Positions 25,861 to 35,683 of a stretch of DNA of 64,000 bases are shown here, one piece after another; position 1 is the stretch's first letter; each line of letters starts with the position of its first letter. Location of the stretch: positions 186,001 through 250,000 of the forward strand of contig CBDDEH010000003.1 in assembly GCA_965226865.1 (NCBI GenBank), in the 5' to 3' direction. This DNA is from CBDDEH01 sp965226865 (GTDB lineage Bacteria; Chloroflexota; Dehalococcoidia; Lucifugimonadales; JAGWBF01). The notes under the pieces are model-generated. The model was not told where the DNA came from and did not search any database. It worked only from the letters and a program-made list of their open reading frames with translations. A program made the position numbers and the translations under genes.

Positions 25861-28329
25861 CTATCTGGAGGAGACAACGAGCTTGCGCACCACTTTGTTG
25901 GGCCGGTAGAAGACCGCATCGACGCTATCACCAACCTCAAGCTCTCCGAATGTGGCCTTTGTGTTGCCGTCGAGGGTGATTATCCCTGGCTTGTTGGGAA
26001 CAAGCAGATCAAAAGGCTCTCCATCAGCGGGTTCCAATGCAAGAATGAATTTATCCTCGTCGAGGGCAGATATAGTGCCCGACGAACGAAGTACAGGAGG
26101 TGGTTCAACGTCAAGCTGAGAAACCCGCGACGAGGTTGTGTTGAACACACCGGCTTCTACAATTAGGCCGACTTCAAGTTCGTCGAATTCCTGCTCGTCC
26201 TCTACGGCGACCGTTACCAGATTGAACTGGGTGGTCGAAATAGTAATATAGCTCTTGCCGCTGGGACCTGTGTAGATGCCTCTAACCGTTCCCGTCAGCA
26301 TCGGGGACCTGACAGCCAGCTTGGTTAACTCATCCGTCCGAGAATCTACCGTAGATGTCGGCCTAACAATATCTCCCAGATTTACGGCTCCCAGGGTCAT
26401 CCTCAGCCCTTCAGCTTCGATTATCGTATCGTCGGTAATGTTCAGAGTAAGTTCGTCGCCTCCACGGGTGGCGATAACGATGTTTCCATCTTCTCGGTTG
26501 CCAGGTATCCTGATGCCTTCTCTAATCTTGGGGATGAAGTCCTTAACGACGCCCGATACAAAGGCATCAAAGGGCCCGAGGGACGTCTCCTCTATATCCA
26601 GTAGCTCCAAGGTATTTGGATCGTAAAGAACTTTGACCGGCACGAGTTCGCCCAGTTGAGCTATCTCGGCAACGAGGTCCTCAGACAGAATGGTGAGGGA
26701 TAATTCGCCCCCTGAGTCGAGCGTTATCTCCGCTGTTGGTGGATCGGCATCTAGGTCGACCTGGTCCAATGAACCTTCCAGTTCGCCAAATGTGACCTGG
26801 GGCAGTAGGGTTTGGACAAGGGTATCGGCAAGGGAAGGGAATACTACGCCGATGGACCGCGCTGATCGGGTATCCAGTTCATAAGTAGCCTGAATCCTTT
26901 GTCCAGCCTCCAGGTTGTCCGGTAGCGCATCATCTCCAAATAGCTTGATCTCCGTGTCCGGAGTTAGAGTTAGCTTTACATTGGAACCTTCCCCAGGAGC
27001 TACATCTAAAATGCCCTGGATGCGGTCGAAATCCTGAATCACGCCAGACAGCTTTACAAGGGGCTTACCCAGGTCGAAGGACGCCAATAAGGATTCATAG
27101 CTTTGTCTGGTAGCCTCAAGAGTCTGGCTTAAGTCACCCTCGGTTCTCGCCGCCGCTTGGTTTAACGCGGTCAAATGCCCTGATGCGCTGGCCACCAATC
27201 GCGCCTCGATACCAGCCTGGTCATCAGGGGCTCTCGTATCGATCGCATCATTCAACGCGTTCCTCAGGCGAGTTATTTTAGACTCTGCGGATTCGGCTGA
27301 ATGGACCGATAGGCCACCTGTCCTAGGGTCCTGATTCACTACAGCCGTTATAACCCGGCCAGGACTGGCTACAGAGATGTTTCCGGCCAGGTCGGCCGTG
27401 ATTACATTGCCGTCACTATCCATAATAGTGACCTGGTCGTCAGTAGCACCGAGGACTGTACCTGTGAAATGCCTGTAGAGGATCGGTGAAATGGGTTTAA
27501 CCAGGATCTGTATCGCTCTCAGGGTTTCATCTGATTCAGTCGCTAGAATAGCGACGTTGTCGTCGACCGAAATATCCGCAGCGAAAGCGGGGTCGACTCC
27601 GGGCACTCTAACAAACGTTGTTTCGACGGAATCCACAGTCTCACGGGTCCCATCAGGTGCTTCGACGGTTATGCGGGTCAGGCCCGGCAAAGGTGTGGAG
27701 ACCGCGATTACCCGCCCGATTAAGCCTATGTCTGGGTTGGTCACGATGGGGGTCATGACAACGGACCTTACTTCGCCGGAGAGATCACTGAAGATCACTT
27801 CTACAAGGTTCGGCCCCGTATCCAAAAGGTCAGCTAGTGGCATGGAGAAATTCCCTTTTTCGTCCAGTCCCAACAACTCCTCGTTGACGCTAACAGTAGC
27901 GTCTGGAGACACCCTTCCGCTAAGAGTTACATCAGGCGAATCAAATACTTGGTCTAAGGACGAGACTACGAAGCGAAGATCCGTCGAGCTGAGAATGAAA
28001 TCTGGTGGAGTAGGGGTCGGTCGAGGTGTGGGGGTGGCAGTAGGTGTTGGGGTAGGAGTTGCAGTGGGAGTAGGAACCGGTGTCGGCGTAGAAGTTGGGA
28101 CAGGTGTTGGCGTCGGGACCGGAGTCGCTGTTGGGACAGGCGTCGGAGTGCTGGTAGGGTCAGGCACCACCGTGGGAGTGCTAGTTGGTGGTGGTGTTGG
28201 TGGTATAGTTGGCGAAGGCGAAGGGGAGGGTTTTGCGCCGCCACAGGTCACGGACACCAGCATGACGACAGCAAGCAACGCGACTAATGAAAAAATCGCC
28301 CGCAGCGGTCTCATACCGCCCGGTCTCAT
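25861..28329 (-). CDS. Large lipoprotein with Pro/Thr linker and DUF5666-like repeats
   Basis: The signal peptide (core FSLVALLAVVMLVSV, then lipobox Cys in VTCGG) leads into about 80 residues of PT/PTP repeats, encoded by a low-complexity GTNGGN stretch at about 28000-28200. Next comes a glucodextranase-like beta domain (VTLSGRVSPDATVSVNEELL) and a helical DUF5667-like segment. Several short beta domains follow, of DUF5666 type (GTVLGATDDQVTIMDSDG, GTVRGIYTGPSGKSYITI, SGTISALDEDKFILALEP). At 822 residues it is anchored at the cell surface and probably has structural or adhesive roles; there is no catalytic motif. ATG 28314 is an alternative start. Confidence 0.8.
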   Translation of the reverse strand: MRPGGMRPLRAIFSLVALLAVVMLVSVTCGGAKPSPSPSPTIPPTPPPTSTPTVVPDPTSTPTPVPTATPVPTPTPVPTSTPTPVPTPTATPTPTPTATPTPRPTPTPPDFILSSTDLRFVVSSLDQVFDSPDVTLSGRVSPDATVSVNEELLGLDEKGNFSMPLADLLDTGPNLVEVIFSDLSGEVRSVVMTPIVTNPDIGLIGRVIAVSTPLPGLTRITVEAPDGTRETVDSVETTFVRVPGVDPAFAADISVDDNVAILATESDETLRAIQILVKPISPILYRHFTGTVLGATDDQVTIMDSDGNVITADLAGNISVASPGRVITAVVNQDPRTGGLSVHSAESAESKITRLRNALNDAIDTRAPDDQAGIEARLVASASGHLTALNQAAARTEGDLSQTLEATRQSYESLLASFDLGKPLVKLSGVIQDFDRIQGILDVAPGEGSNVKLTLTPDTEIKLFGDDALPDNLEAGQRIQATYELDTRSARSIGVVFPSLADTLVQTLLPQVTFGELEGSLDQVDLDADPPTAEITLDSGGELSLTILSEDLVAEIAQLGELVPVKVLYDPNTLELLDIEETSLGPFDAFVSGVVKDFIPKIREGIRIPGNREDGNIVIATRGGDELTLNITDDTIIEAEGLRMTLGAVNLGDIVRPTSTVDSRTDELTKLAVRSPMLTGTVRGIYTGPSGKSYITISTTQFNLVTVAVEDEQEFDELEVGLIVEAGVFNTTSSRVSQLDVEPPPVLRSSGTISALDEDKFILALEPADGEPFDLLVPNKPGIITLDGNTKATFGELEVGDSVDAVFYRPNKVVRKLVVSSR

Positions 28330-28518
28330 TGCTCCATCTCGACGTGTTTGACTGTCGCGGCTCTATCTCCCTGACTGATGGGGAAAGCCGCTGAAAGACA
28401 TGACGTTGCCATACTTCGAACTGTATGGTGTTGAGCGCTGAAATTCAATAGCGGGAAGCCTTCGGATTACCCCAAAATCAATACCTACATGATAAAATTA
28501 CCATAGCGTAAACTAAAT

Positions 28519-29196
28519 TTGGAACCATCCATGAATGTCGAAATCCGCCCGATACAGCTTTGTGATATAGATCGTGTCGTAGAAATAGAGCGAGAAGCCT
28601 TTGCTACCCTCTGGCCTCCTACACCTTTAAAAAGCGAAATCGGAAACCGGGTGTCGAAATACCTCGTAGCCTGCGAAGTTAATCCCGGCGATCCGCCCTC
28701 GGCAAAAGACGTAGAGTACAACGGACACGCCAACGGGGGAAGCTACTCCGCCATTGGTCGTGTTTTGGGCTTCGCAAAAGACCGGTTTTCTACAGGAAAC
28801 TTGGCACTCGAAACCGATTACTTTGTCGTCGGTTACGTCGGCATATGGTTCATGCCCGATGAAGCCCACGTCACAGCAATCGCCGTCGAAGAAGCGTCTC
28901 GTGGCAAAGGTCTCGGTGAGCTTCTGCTCATCGGTTGCATCGAGACCGCCAGGAGACGCCGTGCCAAGGTCGTAAGCCTGGAAACCAGAGTTACCAACTT
29001 TATCGCCCAATCCCTATATCAGAAATATGGTTTCGAAGAGGTAGGTCTAAGAAGAGCATACTATACCGATAACCGGGAAGACGCAGTAATAATGACAACC
29101 GAGCCCATAAGCAGTTCGGTTTATGGTGAGCGGTTTCGTCACTTGTGCCAGGAATATGAGCGTCGATATGGCCAGATACGGATGGCCATTCCATAG
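28519..29196 (+). CDS. GNAT-family N-acetyltransferase (RimI-like)
   Basis: The GNAT fold begins at ATG 28531 (MNVEIRPIQLCDIDRVVEIE) with the typical ERE-AF of RimI proteins. The acetyl-CoA motif is AVEEASRGKGLGELLLIGCIE and the following strand SLETRVTNFIAQSLYQKYGFEEVG is the RimI signature. An insertion around residues 55-95 is longer than in E. coli RimI. RimI acetylates the N-terminal alanine of ribosomal protein S18; for this homologue the substrate is only inferred. It is divergent from the large lipoprotein and lies 79 bases upstream of coaE. Confidence 0.88.
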   Translation: MEPSMNVEIRPIQLCDIDRVVEIEREAFATLWPPTPLKSEIGNRVSKYLVACEVNPGDPPSAKDVEYNGHANGGSYSAIGRVLGFAKDRFSTGNLALETDYFVVGYVGIWFMPDEAHVTAIAVEEASRGKGLGELLLIGCIETARRRRAKVVSLETRVTNFIAQSLYQKYGFEEVGLRRAYYTDNREDAVIMTTEPISSSVYGERFRHLCQEYERRYGQIRMAIP

Positions 29197-29275
29197 TTAC
29201 TTCTAATTTGACCCACAATTGGTTGGGTTGTTAGAATGGCTATAGCCATCGCGTGTACCGGATCAAGGTAACAGC

Positions 29276-29878
29276 ATGCTGGTTATCGGCTTAACGGGCG
29301 GTATCGGGACCGGGAAGAGCGAGGTATCTCGAATCCTAAAGGGTCTTGGGGCTTCCATAATTGACGCAGACCGTTTAGGTCATGAGTCCTATAGACCACA
29401 CACTCAAGTGCGGAAGGAGCTGGTAGAAGCTTTCGGAGACGACATCGTAAGACCTGATGGCGAGATCGACCGAAAGCGACTGGGTGTCAAGGTTTTCAAT
29501 GATCCCAACGCTAGGGCCACTCTCAACAGAATCGTTCACCCACGCATTGCAAATATGATTAAGGACCACATAAAGGCCCTGCGGAATCGTGGCCAAAAGG
29601 TCGCCGTGGTCGAGGCAGCAATACTCATAGAGGCCGGATGGGACTCAGTTGTCGACGAGGTATGGGTCACATCCTCTCCTGAAGACGCGGTGATAGACCG
29701 CCTTCGCGCCCGAGACAACCTTTCGGACAACGAGATCCGTAGCAGGATCCGTTCTCAGATGCCCGCAAACGAGAAAGTCAGTCATGGCGACGTTGTCCTG
29801 GTCAACTCGGGCAGCATTGACGACCTACGGACAGAAGTAGAATCTATCTGGAACGATATGGTAAGGAAGGTCAGCTAG
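29276..29878 (+). CDS. coaE: Dephospho-CoA kinase
   Basis: The P-loop GLTGGIGTGKS lies at residues 5-15, followed by the substrate motif IIDADRLGHESY. The C-terminal part contains VVDEVWVTSSPEDAVIDRL and the lid RARDNLSDNEIRSRI. The 200 residues match the family. The enzyme phosphorylates the 3'-OH of dephospho-CoA, the last step of coenzyme A synthesis. It starts a plus-strand operon with the MoxR-type ATPase 1 base away, and a CoA-pyrophosphatase-like Nudix gene follows. Confidence 0.95.
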   Translation: MLVIGLTGGIGTGKSEVSRILKGLGASIIDADRLGHESYRPHTQVRKELVEAFGDDIVRPDGEIDRKRLGVKVFNDPNARATLNRIVHPRIANMIKDHIKALRNRGQKVAVVEAAILIEAGWDSVVDEVWVTSSPEDAVIDRLRARDNLSDNEIRSRIRSQMPANEKVSHGDVVLVNSGSIDDLRTEVESIWNDMVRKVS

Positions 29879-29879
29879 C

Positions 29880-30767
29880 ATGACCAGTGGGACCGATGGT
29901 GCCTACCGCGAGTATGCGGCTGAAGAGTATTCGATTCGCGAAGAACCCTTCTATGTCTCAGTCGGCGATGAAATAGAGCTATTCGAAGCTGCTTACCGCC
30001 AACAACTCCCTGTCCTGCTCAAAGGACCAACCGGTTGCGGTAAGACCAGGTTTATTGAGTTCATGGCATGGAGGTTGGGCCAGCCGCTGACTGTGGTAAA
30101 GAAACGGGGAAAAGTATCGGGAAACGGATCACAGATTCCACTGGTGACTATTGCCTGCCACGAAGACCTCACTGCCAGCGACCTGGTTGGTAGGTATATA
30201 TTGGAGGCGGATGGCACCAGGTGGATGGATGGCCCCCTGACCAGAGCAGTTAAAGCCGGCGCTATCTGCTACCTTGATGAGATTGTGGAAGCCAGGAAGG
30301 ACACCACCGTGTTGATCCATCCTCTCACAGACCATCGCCGTATCCTTCCTGTGGACAAGAGGGGTCAGATTCTGGTGGCCAGCGACAAATTCCTGCTTGT
30401 TATTTCCTACAATCCGGGCTATCAAAATGCCCTCAAGGACCTGAAACATAGCACTCGCCAGCGCTTTATCGCCCTTGAGTTTGGTTACCCTCCGAGAGAA
30501 TTGGAAGCCAAAATCATCGAAAAAGAAAGCGGGTGCAGTCAAGCCGACGCTCTGGCCCTCGCCAAGCTGGGAGAAAAAGTAAGAAACCTCAAAGAATATG
30601 GGTTACAGGAAGGGGCCAGCACCAGGCTGCTCATTTACGCCGGAAAGCTTATCAAGCAGGGCATTCCTGCTCGGAGGGCATGTCAGGTGGCGGTGGCTTG
30701 GGCACTGACTGACGATCGGGAAGTACAGAGTAGCGTTGAAGAGGTCTCATCTTCCATCTTCCCTTGA
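29880..30767 (+). CDS. MoxR-type AAA+ ATPase (CbbQ/NorQ subfamily)
   Basis: Walker A is GPTGCGKT (49-56). Walker B is AICYLDEIVEARKD, with Asp132 and Glu133. VISYNPGYQN holds the sensor-1 Asn, and the C-terminal domain ends in a helical bundle. The length (295) and the NPGYQN block fit the CbbQ/NirQ/NorQ branch, which remodels metal enzymes or Rubisco with a VWA-domain partner. Such a partner is encoded at 31396-34695. No nor, nir or cbb structural gene is in the window, so the client is unknown. Confidence 0.93.
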   Translation: MTSGTDGAYREYAAEEYSIREEPFYVSVGDEIELFEAAYRQQLPVLLKGPTGCGKTRFIEFMAWRLGQPLTVVKKRGKVSGNGSQIPLVTIACHEDLTASDLVGRYILEADGTRWMDGPLTRAVKAGAICYLDEIVEARKDTTVLIHPLTDHRRILPVDKRGQILVASDKFLLVISYNPGYQNALKDLKHSTRQRFIALEFGYPPRELEAKIIEKESGCSQADALALAKLGEKVRNLKEYGLQEGASTRLLIYAGKLIKQGIPARRACQVAVAWALTDDREVQSSVEEVSSSIFP

Positions 30768-30793
30768 TAGTGGTATATTCCTAAGGCGGAACA

Positions 30794-31399
30794 GTGGATC
30801 AAATAGCCGACAGGACGGTTGAAACATTAAAATCGAGACTGTCCAAACGTAACAAAGCCTCTATAAAAGACCCCAGCCTGTCTTCTGCCTCAGTCCTACT
30901 CCTATTGTATAGTAAAAACGGTGAGCATTGCGTTCTACTCAATAAACGGACGGACCAGGTGGAGCATCATAAGGGGGAGATTTCACTACCCGGAGGTGGC
31001 AGAGATAGTGAGGACAGAGACTCTCTGGACACCGCTCTGAGGGAGGCGCACGAAGAGATGGGCATCTCACCCGACGATGTAACCATCCTGGGAGAGCTGG
31101 ACGACGTGGTTACATCCAGCCGATACCTGGTGCGAGTATATCTCGGAACCATCGATTACCCATATCTGTTCAAACCCAGTCCGCGGGAAGTTGAGGAGGT
31201 TATAGAGATTCCTTTGCAAGAGCTCCTAGACCCCGCAAACTTGAGGGAAGAGGCCAGATGGGTTGATGGTACTGTCACCAAAACCCATACCTACGCTTAC
31301 GGAGACCATATAGTCTGGGGGGCGACTGCCAGGATCGTCGGGCAGTTCCTCGAATTGATTCCCGACTACCGGACAGGCTCCGAAGAGGCGGCCGTTTGA
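30794..31399 (+). CDS. Nudix hydrolase, CoA-pyrophosphatase-like
   Basis: The protein (201 residues, GTG start) carries LLNKRTDQVEHHKGEISLPGGG followed by DSEDRDSLDTALREAHEEMGI. The REx2EE core and the upstream HHKGEISLPGG form the UPF0035-type pattern found in coenzyme A pyrophosphatases (NudL). These cleave CoA into phosphopantetheine and 3',5'-ADP. It lies between the MoxR ATPase and its VWA partner and its stop overlaps the next start (TTGA), so all three are co-translated. Confidence 0.88.
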   Translation: MDQIADRTVETLKSRLSKRNKASIKDPSLSSASVLLLLYSKNGEHCVLLNKRTDQVEHHKGEISLPGGGRDSEDRDSLDTALREAHEEMGISPDDVTILGELDDVVTSSRYLVRVYLGTIDYPYLFKPSPREVEEVIEIPLQELLDPANLREEARWVDGTVTKTHTYAYGDHIVWGATARIVGQFLELIPDYRTGSEEAAV

Positions 31400-34300
31400 C
31401 AAATAAACCAGATGAATCCAGATGCATGGGAGCTAGTCAAATTGAGCAGGCTCTGACAGGGCTTCCATCTCCGGTGCTCCTGGAATACCGCGAGTCGAGC
31501 CGAATACTACGCAGAGTCCTTGACGCGGATGAACTCTCCTTGTGGGCAAACGAAGGCGTTACCATAGCCAGCCAGTCTGCACGCTCCTGGGAGGCGGGCG
31601 TGGAATATTTCAGGACAAGCCCCAAAGTGGCGGAGGTGCTTCACTTTCCATCTGTGATCCAGTGGGCTCGTTGTGGTACCTACCTGTGCAAGGATTCGCC
31701 GACCCTGGCGGCAGCCTATTTTAGGGCAAGTCCCGATGTTGCCACTAGTCTTAGACCGCAGTACATTCCGAGATGGGCTGGGTTAGGACGAGGTTTCTAC
31801 AAAGGCACCTGGAAATCAGGGATTCTTGCGGCTAAGTTCTTCGAGGTAAGCCCTGAGATCGTTCGCAAGTTGCCCTTCTGGGATGTCGAGATGTTCGCCA
31901 GTCTGATCGAAACGTTGTCTCGGAGGTCCTACGACGTGGCCGGCGAGTGTTTGGTGTTGGGGCAGGACGTGCTTTGCAGGATGGACAGGGAACGGGAGTC
32001 TTTTCTGTCCATGTGCCGGGCCTTGGTCGATGGAAGCTGGAGAGAAGTAAAAAGCTGTTTAGAAATTGCCGATAGGGTGTTACCGGCGATAGAAGATGGT
32101 CAGCGTAGCCGGTTCTTGCGTTTAGCCGAACACCTGGCTAAATCGGGTCACAAAGAAACTTCCACTTTCCTGCTCGACGGCGCTCAGTCACTGACCCTGG
32201 TCAACCCCTCCTCTCAACGTTACGTACTTGACCTGGCTGAGGTGCTTTTAACCATATCTTCAGAGGCAGTGCCATCGTTCCTCAAAAGCCTACAGGCGGT
32301 TTTGTCCAGAGTGACGTTCACTCAGATGGAATCGTGGTTCGAAAGGGGAGTGAACCTACTCAAGGAGAACAGTGAAGGCGGCCTGGCTTATTTCAAGATC
32401 GAGTCGAATACGTCTGAAAGGATCCTTGAGACCCTTTCCTCTAGCATGGAATTGGAACGTGTAAAAGGAGTGATGCGACTTTATTGCAGGGCGCTCTGTG
32501 GTACCCCTGTCGAGATATTGAGTAGCAAAGAGCTGGTCCGGAAGGGAATAGGCTGGGTTTCCGAGTCTCGTGCTTCCACGGAGGGAACAAAGGTGTTCCT
32601 CCCCCCGGTTGTTGACCTATACCTCAACAAAGAGGAAAACTTCGGATGGTTCAAGGTTGTTGCCACTCACCAAGTCGCCCATTTGGAATTCGGTAGTTTT
32701 CAATTCATTTTCGACAGGCCCTCGGTACTGTTCCAGGATATGAGGCCAGCTTTGGAATCCGATGTTCTGGAAAAGGCCCTGCAGAAGCTCCGGAGCCAGT
32801 TGGCTTCCGAGCCAGACGTTTCGTCCAACGGCCACCAGATAACTGACTTGAGCAGGTTCTTCCATCTTTTGGAGAACCGTAAACTCGCACTGGACGTCTT
32901 CACCGCTCTTGAGGACAGTAGATTAGATTATCGGGTAAAGAAAGAGTACCCGGGGATAAACTCCAACTACGAACGTGTGCAGGCTGGAGCATTGGAAGAA
33001 AGGCCGCCTATTCCAGAGTTTCCACTCAGAAGGGCCATGGTCGAGCTCCTCATTCGGCTTAGTCTGGGACAGCGTATGGGTTTGCCGGTTAACGAAAGCT
33101 ATGCAGATGTAGCCAGAGTTCTGGCGAAAATCTTGCTAAGGTTATTAACAGCCGAGGCGACTGTTGAAGATACTTCGGAAGCGACGATTAGAACCTATAA
33201 GATCCTGTTACTCTTGCCTAACGAGGAACAGTCACCGGAGGACTTCGCGTTATATGACTTCGACGACCTTGGCGAGTACTCGGAGGCAGAGTTCCAGGAG
33301 TTGCTGGATAGGCTGGAAGCGAAACTCCACGAGCGTGACCAGGAGAAAGAGGAGCCAGAAGAGGAGAAATACGAGTCGCCACAAGAAGTCGACTACCGGG
33401 GAGATTTCAAGCCCGAAATGGTGCAACTCCTTGAGAAATTACGAGGAGACCAGGTCAAGGAAGGTCAGGGTGAGCCTCAGGAGGTCACCCATGAGATGCT
33501 GGAGCAGACCATTAGCGAGACCGCTGAAATAGACTTGGAGGGACAGTTCGCTAAGCTACAAAGTGCCGCGGGCATATTCGCGCAAAACATAATGCGGGAA
33601 TCAGGCATGCCTCTCCCATCAGGACCGCCCGGGCAGGGCTACGGAGGAACCGTCCACGAGGACGAGGGAGGCGGCTCTCTGGAAGCCAGCGAACCCAGAT
33701 CTCACGTCTATGACGAATGGGATTTCAGAGCAGGTGATTACAAGCCAAAGTGGTGTATCGTGCGCGAGAGGGCCGTGGAAGAAGGGGACGTTGGGTTCTT
33801 TAACGAAACCCTCCGCAACTATGATTCCCTTTCCTCGGAAATAAGGCGCCAGTTCGAGATGGCCGTACCGGAGAAGTTCCGAAAAGAACGGCGCGTTATC
33901 GACGGCGAGGAGATAGACCTCGATGCCGCGGTCGAGGCGGCGATAGATAGGCGTGCCGGAATAACTCCATCTGAGAAGATCTGGTGGCGAAGGAACAAAC
34001 TGGAAAGGGACGTCGCCGTCGTCTTTTTGTTGGACATGAGCGCTTCCACCGCCGAAGCCATTGACGAAGGGCGCCAGGTATTCGACGAGCAGGACGCTCC
34101 GGATGACCCAGTAGAGTATATGGTGTGGCTCAGGGCTCGTAGAGAAGGGATGGTGCGCAGGCAATACAAGCGTATCATAGACTTGGAGAAGGAGAGCACA
34201 GCTTTACTCATTCAAGCCCTTGAGGCTATCGGAGACACCTATGGCATTTACGGGTTCTCTGGTTACGGTAGGGAAAACGTGGAGTTTTATAACATCAAAG

Positions 34301-34695
34301 ACATCGCCGAAGCTTTCCACGACAGGGTCAAGCGGCGGATCGACAAGATCACGCCGATGCATGCCACGAGGATGGGTCCGGCTATCCGTCACGCTACGGC
34401 CAAGTTGGAAGCGCAGGAAGCCAAGAACAAGATGCTGTTTCTGATAAGCGACGGCAGGCCTCAAGATAGAGGGTACAGTCGCGAGGGTGTCGAGAAGGAG
34501 TACGCTGTCCATGACACTCATATGGCGTTGATGGAGGCGAAGCGTAAAGCCGTTACACCCTTCTGCCTGACAGTGGACAAATCGGGACACGATTACCTGA
34601 AGGCAATGTGCGGCGACGTAAGCTATGAGGTGCTGGACAACATCTGGGCGCTTCCGAGACGGCTACCAACCCTCTACCGGATGCTAACTACTTAG
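31396..34695 (+). CDS. Very large VWA-domain protein (NorD/CbbO-like, partner of MoxR)
   Basis: The protein has 1099 residues. Residues 20-480 form an all-helical solenoid with loose 40-residue repeats (WEAGVEYFRTSPKVAEVL, LAAAYFRASPDVATSL, LAAKFFEVSPEIVRKL). An acidic linker follows (about 640-700, rich in Glu), then a C-terminal von Willebrand A domain. Its MIDAS residues are visible: DMSAS at 880-884, a Thr in HATRMGP and an Asp in ISDGRPQ. The NorD branch shares this order. The start TTG 31396 overlaps the Nudix stop. It presumably tethers the MoxR ATPase to a metal-enzyme client through the MIDAS site. Confidence 0.92.
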   Translation: MTNKPDESRCMGASQIEQALTGLPSPVLLEYRESSRILRRVLDADELSLWANEGVTIASQSARSWEAGVEYFRTSPKVAEVLHFPSVIQWARCGTYLCKDSPTLAAAYFRASPDVATSLRPQYIPRWAGLGRGFYKGTWKSGILAAKFFEVSPEIVRKLPFWDVEMFASLIETLSRRSYDVAGECLVLGQDVLCRMDRERESFLSMCRALVDGSWREVKSCLEIADRVLPAIEDGQRSRFLRLAEHLAKSGHKETSTFLLDGAQSLTLVNPSSQRYVLDLAEVLLTISSEAVPSFLKSLQAVLSRVTFTQMESWFERGVNLLKENSEGGLAYFKIESNTSERILETLSSSMELERVKGVMRLYCRALCGTPVEILSSKELVRKGIGWVSESRASTEGTKVFLPPVVDLYLNKEENFGWFKVVATHQVAHLEFGSFQFIFDRPSVLFQDMRPALESDVLEKALQKLRSQLASEPDVSSNGHQITDLSRFFHLLENRKLALDVFTALEDSRLDYRVKKEYPGINSNYERVQAGALEERPPIPEFPLRRAMVELLIRLSLGQRMGLPVNESYADVARVLAKILLRLLTAEATVEDTSEATIRTYKILLLLPNEEQSPEDFALYDFDDLGEYSEAEFQELLDRLEAKLHERDQEKEEPEEEKYESPQEVDYRGDFKPEMVQLLEKLRGDQVKEGQGEPQEVTHEMLEQTISETAEIDLEGQFAKLQSAAGIFAQNIMRESGMPLPSGPPGQGYGGTVHEDEGGGSLEASEPRSHVYDEWDFRAGDYKPKWCIVRERAVEEGDVGFFNETLRNYDSLSSEIRRQFEMAVPEKFRKERRVIDGEEIDLDAAVEAAIDRRAGITPSEKIWWRRNKLERDVAVVFLLDMSASTAEAIDEGRQVFDEQDAPDDPVEYMVWLRARREGMVRRQYKRIIDLEKESTALLIQALEAIGDTYGIYGFSGYGRENVEFYNIKDIAEAFHDRVKRRIDKITPMHATRMGPAIRHATAKLEAQEAKNKMLFLISDGRPQDRGYSREGVEKEYAVHDTHMALMEAKRKAVTPFCLTVDKSGHDYLKAMCGDVSYEVLDNIWALPRRLPTLYRMLTT

Positions 34696-34715
34696 CGACC
34701 CCGCTGATGCGTGGG

Positions 34716-35663
34716 CTACTCAACGTAAGGCGGATCGGTGGCCAGCCCCGAAATCAGCTCTCCCAACGCTGCCGACACTTGATATAGCCGGTCGTCATCA
34801 CCAATCTTGGCGTACAAGTGCTGACCATCTTCTGTTGGGTGACCCAGTCGAAATTCTATAATTGCACCGTCTGACGCCCCTATTATCACGGCACCCTGTG
34901 GGGGTTCTAAGCCATATTGGGAGAGATCATCGATTTCTTCCGCTAACACACCGCCTGAAGGGGGTTCGCTAAGGAGCGCTGGAGTATCTGCCCATTTCTC
35001 TTCCGAGACAGGAGTGTCGGCTACTTCGCCCTTGATCAGCCACCGGCCATCCACAAGGTTGTACTCCACTATTATCTGGTCCCAAACCGCCGCTATGCGG
35101 TTCACGTCTTCAACGTTCAGCTTGTACAACCAGGGGCGGAATTCGGGCGGATAAGGAGGCTCGAGAGCGAGTCTTGTCACCACCTCTCCCCACACTGCGG
35201 CAACAGTATACAACTGGGGTTGACCCGCAAGTCGAACGTACCAGTTCTGGCCGTCGGGAGTGGGGTCTCCCAGGTGGAACGTCAAAGAGTTGCCACCTCT
35301 ACTTTGGATCGTCACGACGGTTTGGGGAGAGTCCAAACCGTATTTCGCAGGATCGTCGATCTGCGGGACTATGTCCCTGGTGGCTCTTGGCCCACTAAGC
35401 AGAAGCGTGGTGCCGCTCCACTTTGGCAGAAAAACAGGAATATCTTGCTCCCCCCTGATCATCCAACTGTCACCGACAAGGGCGTAGTTCTGCTGCTCTT
35501 CTTGGTGGATCACTGAAATGTTGGACAAGTTTTCCGAGCTAACTTTCCAAACCCAAGGCTGTTCCTCCTTAGGTTCCTTTGAGGAGAGCTCCCGAGTAAT
35601 CAACACGGTTCCGGCAATGAGCGCCAGCATAACTAACAAAGCTCCGGTTAACCTTACGTTCAT
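34716..35663 (-). CDS. DUF4340-domain membrane-anchored protein
   Basis: One N-terminal helix (TGALLVMLALIAGTVLI) is followed by two similar DUF4340 units. Each ends in LGDPTPDGQNWYVRLAGQPQLY or LGHPTEDGQHLYAKIGDDDRLY, with YGLDSP and YGLEPP upstream. The protein is extracytoplasmic and has no catalytic motif. It is the last gene of the minus-strand GldA/F/G-like operon, 20 bases after the GldG-like gene, the usual place for DUF4340 in such operons. Confidence 0.9.
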   Translation of the reverse strand: MNVRLTGALLVMLALIAGTVLITRELSSKEPKEEQPWVWKVSSENLSNISVIHQEEQQNYALVGDSWMIRGEQDIPVFLPKWSGTTLLLSGPRATRDIVPQIDDPAKYGLDSPQTVVTIQSRGGNSLTFHLGDPTPDGQNWYVRLAGQPQLYTVAAVWGEVVTRLALEPPYPPEFRPWLYKLNVEDVNRIAAVWDQIIVEYNLVDGRWLIKGEVADTPVSEEKWADTPALLSEPPSGGVLAEEIDDLSQYGLEPPQGAVIIGASDGAIIEFRLGHPTEDGQHLYAKIGDDDRLYQVSAALGELISGLATDPPYVE

Positions 35664-35683
35664 TGCTTACCGCCAGTTACTCA

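Noticed and set aside
27966..28244. Repeat array resembling a CRISPR or satellite
   Set aside because: It is the GTNGGN low-complexity code for the PT/PTP linker of the large lipoprotein, without regular spacers.
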